The translations under genes were made by a program, and so were the position numbers. From contig OX579642.1 of the NCBI GenBank assembly GCA_951230915.1, forward strand, positions 8,618,001 through 8,682,000: a DNA stretch of 64,000 nt, given 5' to 3'. The notes under the pieces were generated by a model, which saw only the letters and a program-made list of their open reading frames with translations, was not told the origin of the DNA and did not search any database. This DNA is from Antitrichia curtipendula. Its lineage: Eukaryota > Streptophyta > Bryopsida > Hypnales > Leucodontaceae. Below, piece after piece: positions 38,363 through 50,728 of this stretch; the stretch's first letter is position 1; every line of letters starts with the position of its first letter.

Positions 38363-41300
38363 CCCTTTTAAAATTTAAACCGTTTTTGAGGTGTTTTCTT
38401 TTTCTCGATTTTGTAAGTTGCAAAGAATTGAATCTCGAAGTAAAATGAGTCAATTTGGGCAAAATTAACCGTAGGATCTTGTAGAAAGGCAAGTCTATAT
38501 CATCTCTACAAAGTTTGGTTTCAATCCAAGTCATAGATTGCATGATAACATAGAAAGGAAGGATACTTACAAAGAAATCAATGTTTTGGAATAGCTGAAA
38601 TTGTTCTTCGATTGGCTCTTTTGGAAACATAACATTTTTAAAAGTTGGCATCCTATGCTTATTCTCAAGGTAACCAAATTCCACATGCATGGAAATAAGT
38701 TTTGTATTTTTAAGACAAAAAATACGTGAAAAAATGGTCTTGTAGTAGTGATCACTTCATTGTTAAATTTCAAAAATTATAAGATAAATGGAAGATTTGT
38801 TATGATTCTAGAGTTAAAATTCAAGATTGAACATTGTAGGTGAAAGAATACAAGAAAAGATACACGATAGGAAGAAGAAAAAAAAATTGAAAACGGCTCA
38901 AATCTAAGTGTAAGATGTATATTCCAATAGTTGTTTTATCCACAGATTTGTCAGAGTTAAAAAAAGGAGGATGGCAATGCCATTTTAGGTCTAATCCACT
39001 ATTGGGAAGCTTGTTGAGAAAGGGCCATGAATGGTTACATTAGGAATGTCGGGCAATGAACGTTAGGCAATCTCCTTGTTGTCAACATTTTTGAAAAGAA
39101 AAAAGCATTCCTTTGCGGGCTTCGCCTTCCTTATCAACCTTTTATTTTCTAAATTCCCTCCGCCTCAATGATTACCCTATACAAATTGTCTTTTCTTCTC
39201 TAGTTGTTTGTCTAATTCTTTTTCTAAGAAAACACAAAAAAAAGATGGGGTACATCTTTTTATTCCTTTGTCACACCTTGAAGGTCCTCCAACTCATTAA
39301 CACTTAATCTTGGAAAAAATATTTACCCATATGGATTAATTTAATCTCCTCTCACCCCCCTAACCACATGAGGTTAAAATCTGTCCCCCCCACAACTTTT
39401 CTTTACCGTTGTTATGATGCAGCCTTCCGGCGTGTGTCAAATTTTTTTACACCACAACATAGATCCTTGACAAAGCAAATATTTTAGGAAGAAAAAACAT
39501 CAACCAATGGTCTAGTAGTGTTCTAGCTCTAAATTCATGTTGAGGCACCACTAGTCGATTATTTAAGCAATTTTGGAGCAGATGGTGAGGAATATGAGAT
39601 GGTGAAATTTTTTCCCATGTAGGAAGATAGGAAATATGGGGATAGCAAAATTTTCAGATTTTTTTTTCCCAAAATTGAAACTACTATGAATTTTGGGAGC
39701 CCCAAAGTGTACTTTTCTAGTAGCCAATGCCTAGAGTCTTTTGATTCCAATCATTCAAGAATTACTTTCTTGCTTACTACTTCCTACTTTCTTGCTCACT
39801 ACTTCAGGCCATGTGTCATAACCGTATAGTCCCAACCTTGAAAAATCCAGATAAAAAGCATTCCAAGCTTGAGTTTTGGCCTAAGGTTGGAAATAGCACA
39901 CCCTATATGTTGGATATTGGGCGTGGTTGACAACTAGTACTTCTACCTTATTGTACTTCACTTATGCAATGGGATTCTTGTTTCATTAGTGTCCAAAATT
40001 GGAGTACTAAGTCTGATTATTTTCTCTATTTTTCACTAAGAATATGAATTTTGTAGATTTATTCACTTGGTTTTTATCCCAATGTTTCAAATTGCAATCA
40101 ATTTTTTTACCCAATTCCATTAGTTAGCTTTGAACTAGACACCTTTTTCTTCTCCAACACTAAATGGTCTTCCATGTGATGGGAAGATATTATACTTTAC
40201 TAGATATTTCCTTTGTCCTCTAAAAAAAACTCCTAAAACCATCCCCGTGTGGGATTAATTGTATTTTAGTCTTTGTGCCAGTGATACATGCAATCAAGGA
40301 CTAGTAACCCATCTCCTAGATCTATAAAAAATCTCCAGTTTAGGCGTCGTCATTCACACATCCAAAATCCATACAAAAAGTACTAAATTTGAGTATTGTT
40401 TGTGAATGTTGCTAGCTCGTCATTCCTAATGATTGTGGCAACAATGGGATTCTAGAATATCTACTTCCAACCTATATACCCATGATAAGGCAACCTAGAC
40501 CCCTTCACGAACAAATCTTCAAAGTGCCCAAATGGTCACCGAATCCATTGTCAACATGATTGTTTGAGGAAGCAGCAAATACAAGGTGCTTCATATGGGC
40601 AAGGCCAAACTTGCTAGGAGATGAATGCTCCATAATCGCTTGCCCCTTGCCCCTAGGAGGTCACTCAATATGGTCAATGCTTATTCAACGATCAAAATTA
40701 GTAAATAGAATTTTTTAATAGGACACAAATTGAGCTTGATTTGAAGGTTTTTAGTACTTGGGGAGGACCTTATTAGTTAATGCAAAGATTGCATTGGGGT
40801 GGGGTGGGGTAGGCATAGATTTTTTTGGGTAAATTTTTGCTAAAAAACAATGCAAATTTTTTTATAGGAAATATTTGGTGAATTTTTTTTCTTAGTGGAT
40901 GAAATTGCTAAATTCCTATCAAATCATGGGATGATATCACTCTATTTGGAATGAATGTACATTATTTTGTATAAATTAACGAATTTTCATCAATATATTG
41001 CAAGTTTCATCCATTTCAATGAATGTAAAGGACTTCACTACTCCAGTGAAAGATCGCTTTTTGCCTACCCAAAACAACATTTGGGATTTTTTTAAAGTTT
41101 TACTGGCTATTTTCCTGAATTGAACCGTTTTTTCAAGTACATAGTCTAGTTATTTCTTCTATTTTTTAAATTCAAAACATAAATTTTAAAGATTTTTTCA
41201 CCAATTTTTGCTGATATTTTAAAACTGCAACCAATTTTTTTTTCCAATATCACTTGACTAACTTTGGACTAGCCCATGATTTTTTCCGGAACATAAGCCC

Positions 41301-43043
41301 AAAATAGGATTTTCTTAAAAAGACTCTAGTATGAGGAGCTATATAAGACAGTTTTGTCCACTGTACAGTATAGGGCGATTGGGGCCCCTTTTCCCAAGAA
41401 TGCAAAAAGCCCCCTGCCCCATTGGTAAACAACGTTACGAGAGTTGACAATTATTCAACCAGGGAATGTTCTCCCAAATTCTTCTCGTGCCAATACGAGT
41501 CCATCTACCACAGTCGTCACCTTTTGCATAATTTAGGCCTCTTCATCTACACCCCTCGTAGATAATAAACTGACATTGCAGCCCTAAATAATGTACTGCA
41601 CAATACATTATTCATACCCCAAAACTCTTTTTTAGTCATTCGTTTGTGTAAAAAACAAAACAAAAAACAAAGTCCTTTTGTGACGTCTGCAATTACTAAC
41701 TTGCTGTCTTGCTCATTCAACCTTTCCAATAATAAATGCCATTTGCCTTGATCCACTACAGGCACAATTCTCATCATTTAATTCCCACTACGCTAAACTT
41801 AAGTCAAGGTAAAAGAAAGAACACACCACTCATTTTAGCTTTTTTTCTTCCCTTGGATCCCTCCCTCTTCTCGTTCCCCAAGATCCCATCATGGACCTTA
41901 TTTATTAATAGCCAAGTCTCATATCTTAAAAATAAGGAAAATTATTGACTGAAATTGTACATTTTGTTGCATAATCCTCGCAACTTGTGTAGTCACAGTA
42001 TTTTCGTACTGTACTAAATTAGAATTATGTCCTCAAAAAGGAAATGTTCTACAGAGAAACACAATGCTTGTTGATCAATTTGACTCTAAATTTAGACATA
42101 ACTTATAATTCTAGAGAGCTACTGTAAGAAAATGGGTGCAATATTTATTCCATTCAGTATCTCCGTGATTTAATGTTACTCCAACTTATTGAGCTATATA
42201 GAAAATTTTCTTTTTGTGGAGAAAGATAAAATAGGATAATTGAAAAATATTGTCTATAGCTTTTGAGTGAATATTTATTCAGTTTTGAAATGGCAAAGAT
42301 AACCAAAGGTCGCTCAAATCATACTAATCCCAACATTATTCACGTAGAGTATTTGAATTAGCATTAAGTCTACAACATGGTATCAAATATTATGGAAAAA
42401 CATAATAAAAGGTATAAATTTATTTTGATGAACTCACTTGGTTTATTATAGATATAATTATATTAAAAAATCCATTTTTTTCACTTTATTGTCTCCCTTG
42501 TTTGAAATTGCTATTCTTAAATGTATCCTAAATTGACTACAAGGCTCTCATGCAGAAAAAGTGTACATTCTAAGCAAGAATTTACAGGGGTTTGTTTTGA
42601 AATGTGACAACATTTTCAAGTAACCACACTTGGTTGTGACCCGTTTACATGCCCACTATAGATTTTTTGGGGGTCTATAATGTATAATTTCTATTCATAG
42701 CAACCTAAGGTTGATTTAGGATACATCTGTTTTTATTTTTTTGGAAATTCATAGTTGAACCTTTGGTTGCCTACAACGTACTTGCTATAAAATTCTAGAA
42801 CCCTATTTTGACTTCCAGTAAGATCCAACAAAAAATTAGACATTTATGTAATAGGAACCATTTGAAAATGTTTATTTGGATAATTTTAGGTGTAGAAACC
42901 TTAACTTATTTTCAAACCAAATTGAGTTTCTAATCATTTTACTTGCAATAATCTTTGGACCAAATTTTACTCATTGGAAGTCATTTGATCACCCTTGAAG
43001 GGACAAGACTTATCACCAAGGTACTTTGCCAAAAATATTTTGC
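38363..43043. other. AT-rich intergenic DNA
   Basis: No gene is supported. It includes a dispersed-repeat copy at about 39,600-39,950 and a 'ggggtggggtgggg' micro-repeat near 40,797. Confidence 0.5.
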
Positions 43044-43047
43044 TTAA

Positions 43048-43993
43048 CCCCTAAAGGTTTTTGACTATGTTTTCACAAAAAATGCTCCCAAACTGCCATT
43101 TCTAGTACAAGTACCAAATTTTAGAAAAAAAAACATTTTTGTACACATGTAACCGTAGGATCTTGTAGTAAACTAGTTTGAGAAGATGTGGAAAAAATTT
43201 CAGAAATTTCCACTGTGTAGATTGCAAGATATTAGCATTTGAAGTGACAAAAACCTTTATTTTGTCCCTGCGAAAAACCGGGCAGCTGCACTTCACATGG
43301 TCACATTTGTATGAAAAAATGTCCAAAATGGTGGTAACTCTTTGGATTCATTCTTCAAAGCAAGTTAGCTACATGCTTGAAAAATTTCAGATCATTTGGA
43401 ATTGTACAACATATAGGAAAAAAATAGTAAGTAGAAAGAAGTAGAAAATGATTCAAAACACTAAATTGTTAAGGATTTAATTATGGAATTGAACAATGCC
43501 AATCCAAAAGATTGTAATGTTGTAATAAACAATCTACACCTTGTGTTTATATTTTTTTCCAAAAATATTGAAAATTGAGTTAAATAAAGGACTTCAAAGT
43601 TTATTTTAGAGTAGAGATTCCATAACTACCCGCAAACTACCCACAACTAAAATTCCTCATAACTTTCATCTCATAAATCAAAGTGGAATGATTCAAAGCT
43701 TTCCTTGTGCACATAAATCTAGAGAACGAATTTCAAATTTTTATTTCTCTAGAAAATGATTTTTAAAGAAGTTTTTTTTGCTGCCCGGGCTGCCCGCTGA
43801 ACAATGAAAACTACATATCATACCATAACTTTTTAACCATGTGGTCAAAAGTTATGAAAATTGTTGGGCCCTAAAGCTACTCCTCGGGAACATCTTGTGT
43901 GAAAATTTCAAAGAAAAAAAATAAAAATTCCATTCGTGGTGAGCTGCCCAAAAATGCTATGTTGTCAAAAAACGGTGTTCGGTCCTTTAGGGG
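43048..43993 (+). mobile_element. TTAA-flanked piggyBac-like MITE
   Basis: TTAA flanks both sides (43,044-43,047 and 43,994-43,997). The ends CCCCTAAAGG and CCTTTAGGGG are perfect over 10 bp. The element is 946 bp, collinear with 19,748-20,982 minus the nested MITE. It has no transposase frame. Confidence 0.85.
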
Positions 43994-44599
43994 TTAATGA
44001 CCCAATAGGTGCATTCTTCATTGCTACAATGATCTTAGAAAGTCAACTACTAGCTACTTTTGGGTTGCAATGTCTTTATATGGTTTAGGTAACTGATCCT
44101 TTTCTAAAACCACCCCCTACAAAATCTTGCCTAAAATTTATTCCCACTATTCGTGAAAACACCTATTTTCATCACTTTGAAAATATATAGTTTCTTCACA
44201 TGGTGTCCAAAAAATGCATTCTAAAAAAATCAAGAATCCTTGTTTACCAACAAGACCCCACAAATTTTTTATCAATATAACAACAATGCAAACCATGATG
44301 AATAGCTTATTTAGTCGATTCTAGGTGCGGTTACCTCATAAACAGTTTTTTTTTTGTTTCTTTTTAGAAGCGGACTACAATAATAATAATTATAAATCAT
44401 CATCATCTTTGTTGTCAGAGCATTTGCAATGGGCACAAAAATAGTACATGTATTGGCACTTTACTGAGTAAAAACTTGTTTCTAAAAAAATTGTGCTCCA
44501 ATGCAACTATTATGGGTTCCAACACTTTCATGGTCTTGGTATGTGCCTCCCCGGGTTCAACAAATTTCCAAAATGTGAAGGTCCCGCAAGTTGGCTTCC

Positions 44600-46018
44600 G
44601 GTAGAAATAATCGTTATTGTCAACCCTTTTTTGCATTGTTAAGCGTGCCTATCAATTCAAACTTCCCTTGTTTCAATGGAAAGTCTTTTTAAATGTAGAT
44701 TCTTTTTATAATGCGAAAAGTCCATTTGACGTTGGGATTGCAGACTTTGCATTGGGGCAATTTGTTTTTAAAAAAAGGACCGGCACTCGTGGAATGACCC
44801 TGTGTTTGCTGATACAGGGATTGTTTGCAGAGAGCGCACTGCAAACCTGCGAAAACAAGAAGTCAGGACCTATTAAAAGTGGCGAGACTTTACTGTGGAC
44901 GCCGGCGGCAGTCACAAGTACCTTTGGTTCCTTGTATCTTAGCTCTGAAGTAGCCTTGTAGCCTCACTGCTCGCGCTTTTCTTGCTTTTCTTGAATTAGT
45001 GTCGGGCTACTTTACGATTTCGGGAGAAATATTTGCACGCGGTCATTCAAGAACTCAGTCCGTCCTGACTCCTGAGTTACGGAGTTACACCAATTATTTG
45101 TAGAGTCTTTCTTGTTTTTGCTCTACAGTGGCACTACGACGGCATACGCGAGAGCTAGACAGAGAGAGGTGGAAGACGATGATGAAGAATGATTGAGTTT
45201 GTCGCATCGGGAACTTGGACTCGTTTTGCGTCGACGGTGTGTCAGGGAGGGGTCAAGCTCTTTGTCACTGTTTTGTAAGCGATCTTGTGAAGGAAATTCC
45301 CTTTTAAGACACTCTTTGGTGTCATTTGGCGGGATTTTGGAGAATTTGGAGGGATTTGGGAGCCATCTCTCGCTCATTTTGGTTTTGATGAGGGCGTGGA
45401 CGAGAGTGCTCGATTTCTTGAAGTGAAGTCAACTTTCGTGTATTTTTGCTCAGGCATTGTCCTCCAGTTATAGAACGACGGCGGTTGCTTCAGTATCAAA
45501 TATATCCATTCCTTGAGCTTCGAAGTGCCCTTGAAGTGATAGGCCGTTGCCGAGAGTTTGGGAGACTTCGGGAGAAAGTTTAAGCAATTTCTTGCTCATT
45601 TCGGTGTTGATTTGCGCCTGGAAGAAAGTGTTGGATTTCTTTAAGCGGAGTCAATTTTGCCGTGTTTTGGCTCGAGAATTGTCCATCTACTCAGTGGAGG
45701 AAAGACAAACGTTGCCTTACTCTCAAATATCAATTCCTTGAGGTTTGAAGTGCAATTGTAGTGATAGGCCTTTGAGAAGCGTTTGGGAGCGTTTGATGCT
45801 TGACGAGCTCGGCTGTGCTGGCTTGTACCGAATTCCAGCACTTGTTTTCGTAGGAATTGGTGTGACGAATTGCGAAGGACTTTGCTGCCTTGGAACACAG
45901 GTGATCAGTGGCCAAAGGAAATTGCGTGTTCGGGCCAAAATTGTGGCACTTTCACCCGTACTTATCTCTACCTTCGTGAAGATCGTAAATAATGTCGATT
46001 ACTAGTTTACTATTTTAG
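44600..46018. other. GC-richer region, gene content unresolved
   Basis: Composition changes near here from very AT-rich to a mixture typical of the genes that follow. Several frames of 60 to 114 codons overlap on both strands, none with a product I recognise. It could hold the promoter and untranslated exons of the plus-strand ORF at 47,924, or decayed coding DNA. Confidence 0.4.
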
Positions 46019-46703
46019 GAGGTGAAAGGATACGTGGTGATCCGAGCGTTGGACTCGAGTATTATGCTTTTTGTGGAGGCATTAAGCTTCTTGGGATGTC
46101 ATCTTCACTTTCTGCTTTGTTGGAGAACGACAAGCCCTCGCTGAGCGCAATTGGAAATACGACCGGTCTTCAACCTGAGCGTTGAATTCTTGAAGAGTTG
46201 GAGAGTATCAGTTTCTTGAAGGTCGGGGATGCACAATTTGTTTCCCGGTTGGCGGGAGGAGCTATTTCTTACTTTGAATCGAAGGTTGACTTGATTAAGC
46301 GGGTGAGTTCAAGATTTCATGCATGAGTCAGCACCTGATGCATTTGGCGCCAAAGTTTGTGGAAACTCTTTCAAGGAAAGTTCTTTGGCCTCGGCTGATG
46401 TACTTTAGTGTTGCTTGCTGTCTTGTAAATGAGATTTGTGAAGGTCGTCGCATCGCTGTTTCTTCAATCGATTGTGATGCCGCTTTAAGGCTTATCGATG
46501 TGTTTTCTTTCTTTTCCGCAGCCGAGAGAGGCGACCGGACTAGTGAAATGGTGTTGTTGCAGGCTGCAAAGAGAAGAATCAACACTACGGTGAAGGGATT
46601 TCGGTTGAGCTTAAGTAGTAACGACCTTCTATTTCTTGTGAGTTCCTGTTCACATAATTTTTCACTCGTCACAAGGGAGACAATTAAATTCTATAGACTG
46701 TGA
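46019..46703 (+). pseudogene. Degenerate coding-like stretch, unknown family
   Basis: After a TTTTAG acceptor at 46,018, a frame reads on to a GTGAGT donor at 46,303 with one TGA in it (46,174-46,176). Its coding look comes from segments such as LKVGDAQFVSRLAGGAISYF. Twenty bases later, in another frame, an open stretch from 46,323 to 46,703 (126 codons) begins MSQHLMHLAPKFVETLSRK and looks similarly protein-like. Stop plus frame change suggest a decayed gene, although unusual splicing could rescue it. I do not recognise the family. A further short protein-like frame lies at about 47,284-47,370. Confidence 0.35.
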
Positions 46704-47923
46704 GCTGCTATGGTTTCGTGTGCCAATGTTCTCGGGTTTCCTTTGCTCAGGGAAGGGGTTTCTACTTCTTGTTGAATTACATTATCTCAGTAACCACATT
46801 ACGAGCGCAGTATGTGTCTTTTTTTTATTAAAACAAGTAAGAGTGGGACACCTGAAGCTCAATCTTTAATAAGCTCTGTGTTCGAGTTTCATTGATATGG
46901 AAATTATGCCTAAGTACTTTTCAGGGTAACTCTAGAGGCTTTTGCTGGATCATAGAGTGTAGCTAAGGTCCTAAATTCTTGATCCTCGTGATTTTGATAA
47001 AGACTTGACCGCTTGAGAAGGGGTTTCAAAATTTAGACCGCATTTCTGGTTAAAGAAAGTGAAAATTTTCAAGAGTCTTGTCCAACGCAACTCTGTAGGA
47101 TTGTCTTTTTGAAAGAGAGGAATTCTTTTGTGTTCGAAAGTGGCGTGAATGTTTTCAACCGCACGGAAAGCCGAAAAGGTCTCCTGAGCTGCACGCGGAG
47201 AGAATCGTTTTCTCTGAACATAGCATGGTGCTGGCCACATTTTAGATGATCAATTAGGCAAGCCGAGTATTCAGGCAGTCGATGAAATTGATCATTAAAG
47301 ATTACGCCGCTTATTACCGTACCACCCTTGCTTCCATTAAGAAGACTCAGGAGCACGGTTTCATCCTATAGATAGCTCTGATCCTTTTTCTTTTTCTTAA
47401 GACGTGTTGTTTGGATCTGCAGAGGATGTTCCAGAGAAGATTTTGGAGCAATTGATGCATAGAGGTGCAGCATTCCTATTACAGGCCTACACACATTTCG
47501 TCTACCTCTCTTTCTAAGGTAATCCATTTCTCATCTCCGCGTCGTAAGTCATTAGTTGATTCGAAAGGGCTTCATGTTGTCTCCTATACTGTGAGCGCGT
47601 GGATATACGAAGTATCGTGATCGCTACAGCATTTATTATATTTGCATAAAGAAGTTCCTGCTCAATGCTCAAGATAGAGTTCCTGATGTAGCAGAGATCT
47701 GTGCATATTTCCGACAGATGGCATTCACTTGGTCAAAATGTACACAGCATTAGTCAACCACGTCCCATATGTGTAGCACCGGGATTCCTTCTTCACGATT
47801 TGTACCTCTGCTGAAACTTTGATGCAGTTACCAAGCAAGCACGTGTTGCAATTACTTGCATTGGTGAGTCGAAGGCCAACTGCCGGCTGAGAAACACGGA
47901 GTTGAAATATTTCGAAGGCGCGA

Positions 47924-49429
47924 ATGGCAATCAACTCGACTCTTCACATCGATCAGGACTGTGATGCACTTCAGCAGTCGATGGCATCCAAAACCTTTGA
48001 TAAGCAATTTAGTGAGAGGAGGTTCTTTCGAGGCGGAACTAAAGCGCGGCTTGTGGAAATTTCCGATCTCTTGTGCGGAGAATATGTCAGATTCGGATTC
48101 GACGACGGAAAACTGCTGAATGAAAAAATCAAGAAACTGGAGCTTGAAAATGGCAGTCTTTCAGCTCAAGTGGCAACCATGGAAGCGAGAGAGGAGGTCA
48201 TGAAGGAACGAGTGCAAGAAATGGAACACCATTTGCAAGATTTATCGATCAAAGTAAGAGATGCGGAGGCACTTACCATGGAGCTGCTGCATAAGAATGC
48301 CGTTGAAAGCCCACGAGAATCTCCAAGAGCATTGTGCTCCAACAATCTCCAAGTTGTGTGCCACAAAGAGGACAAGCGTGAACTTCGAGAACTGGTCGAG
48401 AAATTGCAACTACTCTGTGCGAGCCACGAGATAAACTCGTTTCCCGATGATTTCAACGATGAAGCGCCGGGAAATGGAGAATGCACTAACCCAAAGCTCC
48501 TGTGTTGGCGCAACGACCAATGTGCTGAGTGTGTGGACAGCGTTGAGCAGGTTCAAGAGCTTCAAGAGGAGCTTAAGATGATATCTGCCAAATTGAAATT
48601 CTCCGTAACACAAAGACAAGTCATGAAAGAAGTCATCGCGGCGTCCTCAACCAAGCTGGCTGAGATGATGACAGAGAATGAGAAATTCAAGCAGGATCTC
48701 TACGTCGAGCGTCAGCTTGTGCAAGCGCGAGAGAATGATGTTCTCAACCTGGAAACGCGTTTGGAGGCTCTAAGTACAAGCAACCAGATGCTCAAGTCTT
48801 TGCTGAATCTGAAGAAGATGGCATTAGAATCAAGAAGGTCACTCAACTTCACAATGCTGGAGCCCAAGCTATTGGATTTGGCAGCCATAGTGAGCGCACA
48901 AAACGCTTGTGTGGTTCGACTCTCTCTGCAGAACGAAGCCCTCGCACGATCGCTCCAGTCCAAAAATATGGAATGCGAGCGACAACAGTTGAAAACTGCA
49001 ACTGCAATCAAGCAGAAGGACGCGGCCATCCGTGCCCTGGAGCAGTTCAAGGAACAAATGGTGGAGTGGGCAACGGAAATGGACGAGCGAAACCTACACT
49101 ACGACACGCTTCAAGAGTACGTTCTGAGTCAGGAAGCGAGCTTGCGGGATAGCCAATCGCAGTACGGTGCCATGGTTCGGAGCTTCGAGGAGCTAAAGAA
49201 GGATCGCGACCAGTTAGTAGCTTGGCAATCGCACGCACGGACCCAGATAGCGGACTCGGAGAAGGCGCTCAGCGAACGCGAGAAGGAGGTCGAAATCGTC
49301 AGCCGCGAGGCTCTACACATGAGCCTGGAGGTGGAGCTTTTGCGACGAAGACTACAACAACTCGACGAAGATGTCATGTTCAAGGAAGGTCAAATCTCTA
49401 TTCTGCGAAGTAGTTGGGAAGAAGAATAA
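47924..49429 (+). CDS. Coiled-coil protein, 501 residues, function unknown
   Basis: A single uninterrupted frame encodes a long alpha-helical protein rich in Glu, Lys, Gln and Leu. Heptad-like coiled coil covers roughly residues 65-125, 145-165, 205-300 and 340-495. There is a cysteine-containing break (NPKLLCWRNDQCAECVD) near residues 188-205. No membrane segment, signal peptide or catalytic motif is visible. A TGA lies in frame 21 bases upstream, so ATG 47,924 is the first possible start. The stop TAA is followed at once by ATAAA, a possible polyadenylation signal. The C-terminal words LDEDVMFKEGQISILRSS recall tails of plant kinesin-like proteins, but no motor domain is visible, so I treat that as a weak hint. 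It converges with the methylesterase gene, 1.3 kb away. An intronless copy of a spliced gene is possible. Confidence 0.7.
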   Translation: MAINSTLHIDQDCDALQQSMASKTFDKQFSERRFFRGGTKARLVEISDLLCGEYVRFGFDDGKLLNEKIKKLELENGSLSAQVATMEAREEVMKERVQEMEHHLQDLSIKVRDAEALTMELLHKNAVESPRESPRALCSNNLQVVCHKEDKRELRELVEKLQLLCASHEINSFPDDFNDEAPGNGECTNPKLLCWRNDQCAECVDSVEQVQELQEELKMISAKLKFSVTQRQVMKEVIAASSTKLAEMMTENEKFKQDLYVERQLVQARENDVLNLETRLEALSTSNQMLKSLLNLKKMALESRRSLNFTMLEPKLLDLAAIVSAQNACVVRLSLQNEALARSLQSKNMECERQQLKTATAIKQKDAAIRALEQFKEQMVEWATEMDERNLHYDTLQEYVLSQEASLRDSQSQYGAMVRSFEELKKDRDQLVAWQSHARTQIADSEKALSEREKEVEIVSREALHMSLEVELLRRRLQQLDEDVMFKEGQISILRSSWEEE

Positions 49430-49798
49430 ATAAAAGCCTTTCCAGCCAGTGGACTATCAGAAGCACTGCAATATGAAGGTTTCCCCCGTTTTGACCCTGC
49501 CGACGATCAAGCTTACCCAGAAGACATCATCTCACTAGTGGATTCTCACATTCTAACGTCCCTTGATGACAAAATTTCGAATGGCTATGAACCCTCTTTT
49601 GGTCGCTTGTTTGAAACGCCGCCCCTCCAGTTCAATACTCCTCTCTCTCATCAGAGGCACAAGGTGTACCCCAGGGTGGTGGCCAGTTCGTACTATCGGT
49701 ATTACTGCCTGTCCGGGAAACGGCAGTCCTACCTCTCCACTTTCGAAGCAATTGTACCGCATCGATCAGCCAATTGGAGTAGCGTTCTCCTGGCCTGA
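49430..49798 (+). other. Same-frame open stretch after the coiled-coil stop
   Basis: The frame of the preceding ORF stays open for a further 122 codons after its TAA, up to TGA at 49,796. The stretch is protein-like, for example SEALQYEGFPRFDPADDQAY and DDKISNGYEPSFGRLFETPP. It may be a former C-terminal part cut off by a stop mutation, a readthrough extension, or chance in a GC-richer 3' region. Confidence 0.35.
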
Positions 49799-50728
49799 AA
49801 CTGAATCCAACCTGGACTACTGGTTCACTCTATTGATTGGAAACGGTTGCTGTAACAACCCATGAAGACATGTGAAAACTGCAGACAACATGTATCGTGC
49901 ACTGACCTGCCTTAACCTTAAGATACATTCAAGAATCTCCTCGAGGCGACTCATGGTACAAGCAAGCGAGGGTACGGCGTCAGCGGAGCCGGATTTTTTG
50001 CTCCCTTTTTTCCCTGAATTGTATGATACAAGAGCAACGACGTGAGTGCCTCTGCTCCCTGGCGTTTGCAGAGTTTTTGCAATCACAAGTTAACATCCAC
50101 TTGTATATTACATGTTCCATATTGTACTTTTATCAGCGGAATAGCAGAAATCAGCTCAGTAGTGAAGTAGACAGGCCCCCACGTAACACTGACAAGATTT
50201 TGGTCTCTAGAGAACTTTCCCGTCATTTATGACAATGACGTGGAGCAAAGTGACTTGGGGACTAGAGCTGGTATCCTCTACTGACTCTGCTTTTGTTGTG
50301 AAAACAGTGAGCATTTGTAATATGACAATACTTTTGCGACCTTCATATGTGGTAGGGCAAACTGCTCCACTTGTCATTACAGTTCAGCTCTTTTCATCTA
50401 CTTCTCGTCTACCTATTTCTATTGTTACTGTCTCTCTCCAAACGGTAGTATCATCTTTTTAACTTCTGCATTGACAAATTCTGTACAAGGCCATTCCTAG
50501 GGTCATGATGGAGAAGGAAGAGAGCTTAGCGAAGGACTCCTACTGGAGAATGCCGAAAACCACTCACTGTAGGCAAGATTTCAACGTAGGGAGCGAAGGT
50601 TCACCCTAATTTGTGCACTTTACGAATTTACAAAACTGAGATGCGGTGAGATGTGGATTGATGCAAAAGGGAGGAAACGAACAGATCCCCTTTCATTAAC
50701 AGAGCTAAACGCTGCAGAATGGTAGCTC
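49799..50728. other. Gap between convergent genes
   Basis: It should hold both 3' untranslated regions. No further gene was seen. Confidence 0.5.

Noticed and set aside
44600..47900. Kinesin motor domain upstream of the coiled-coil ORF
   Set aside because: I looked for P-loop and switch motifs because of the kinesin-tail-like C-terminus and found none on the plus strand.
48166..49383. Minus-strand ORFs of 62 to 115 codons under the coiled-coil gene
   Set aside because: They are antisense shadows of the 501-codon plus-strand frame, with Ser- and Leu-rich composition expected from that complement.
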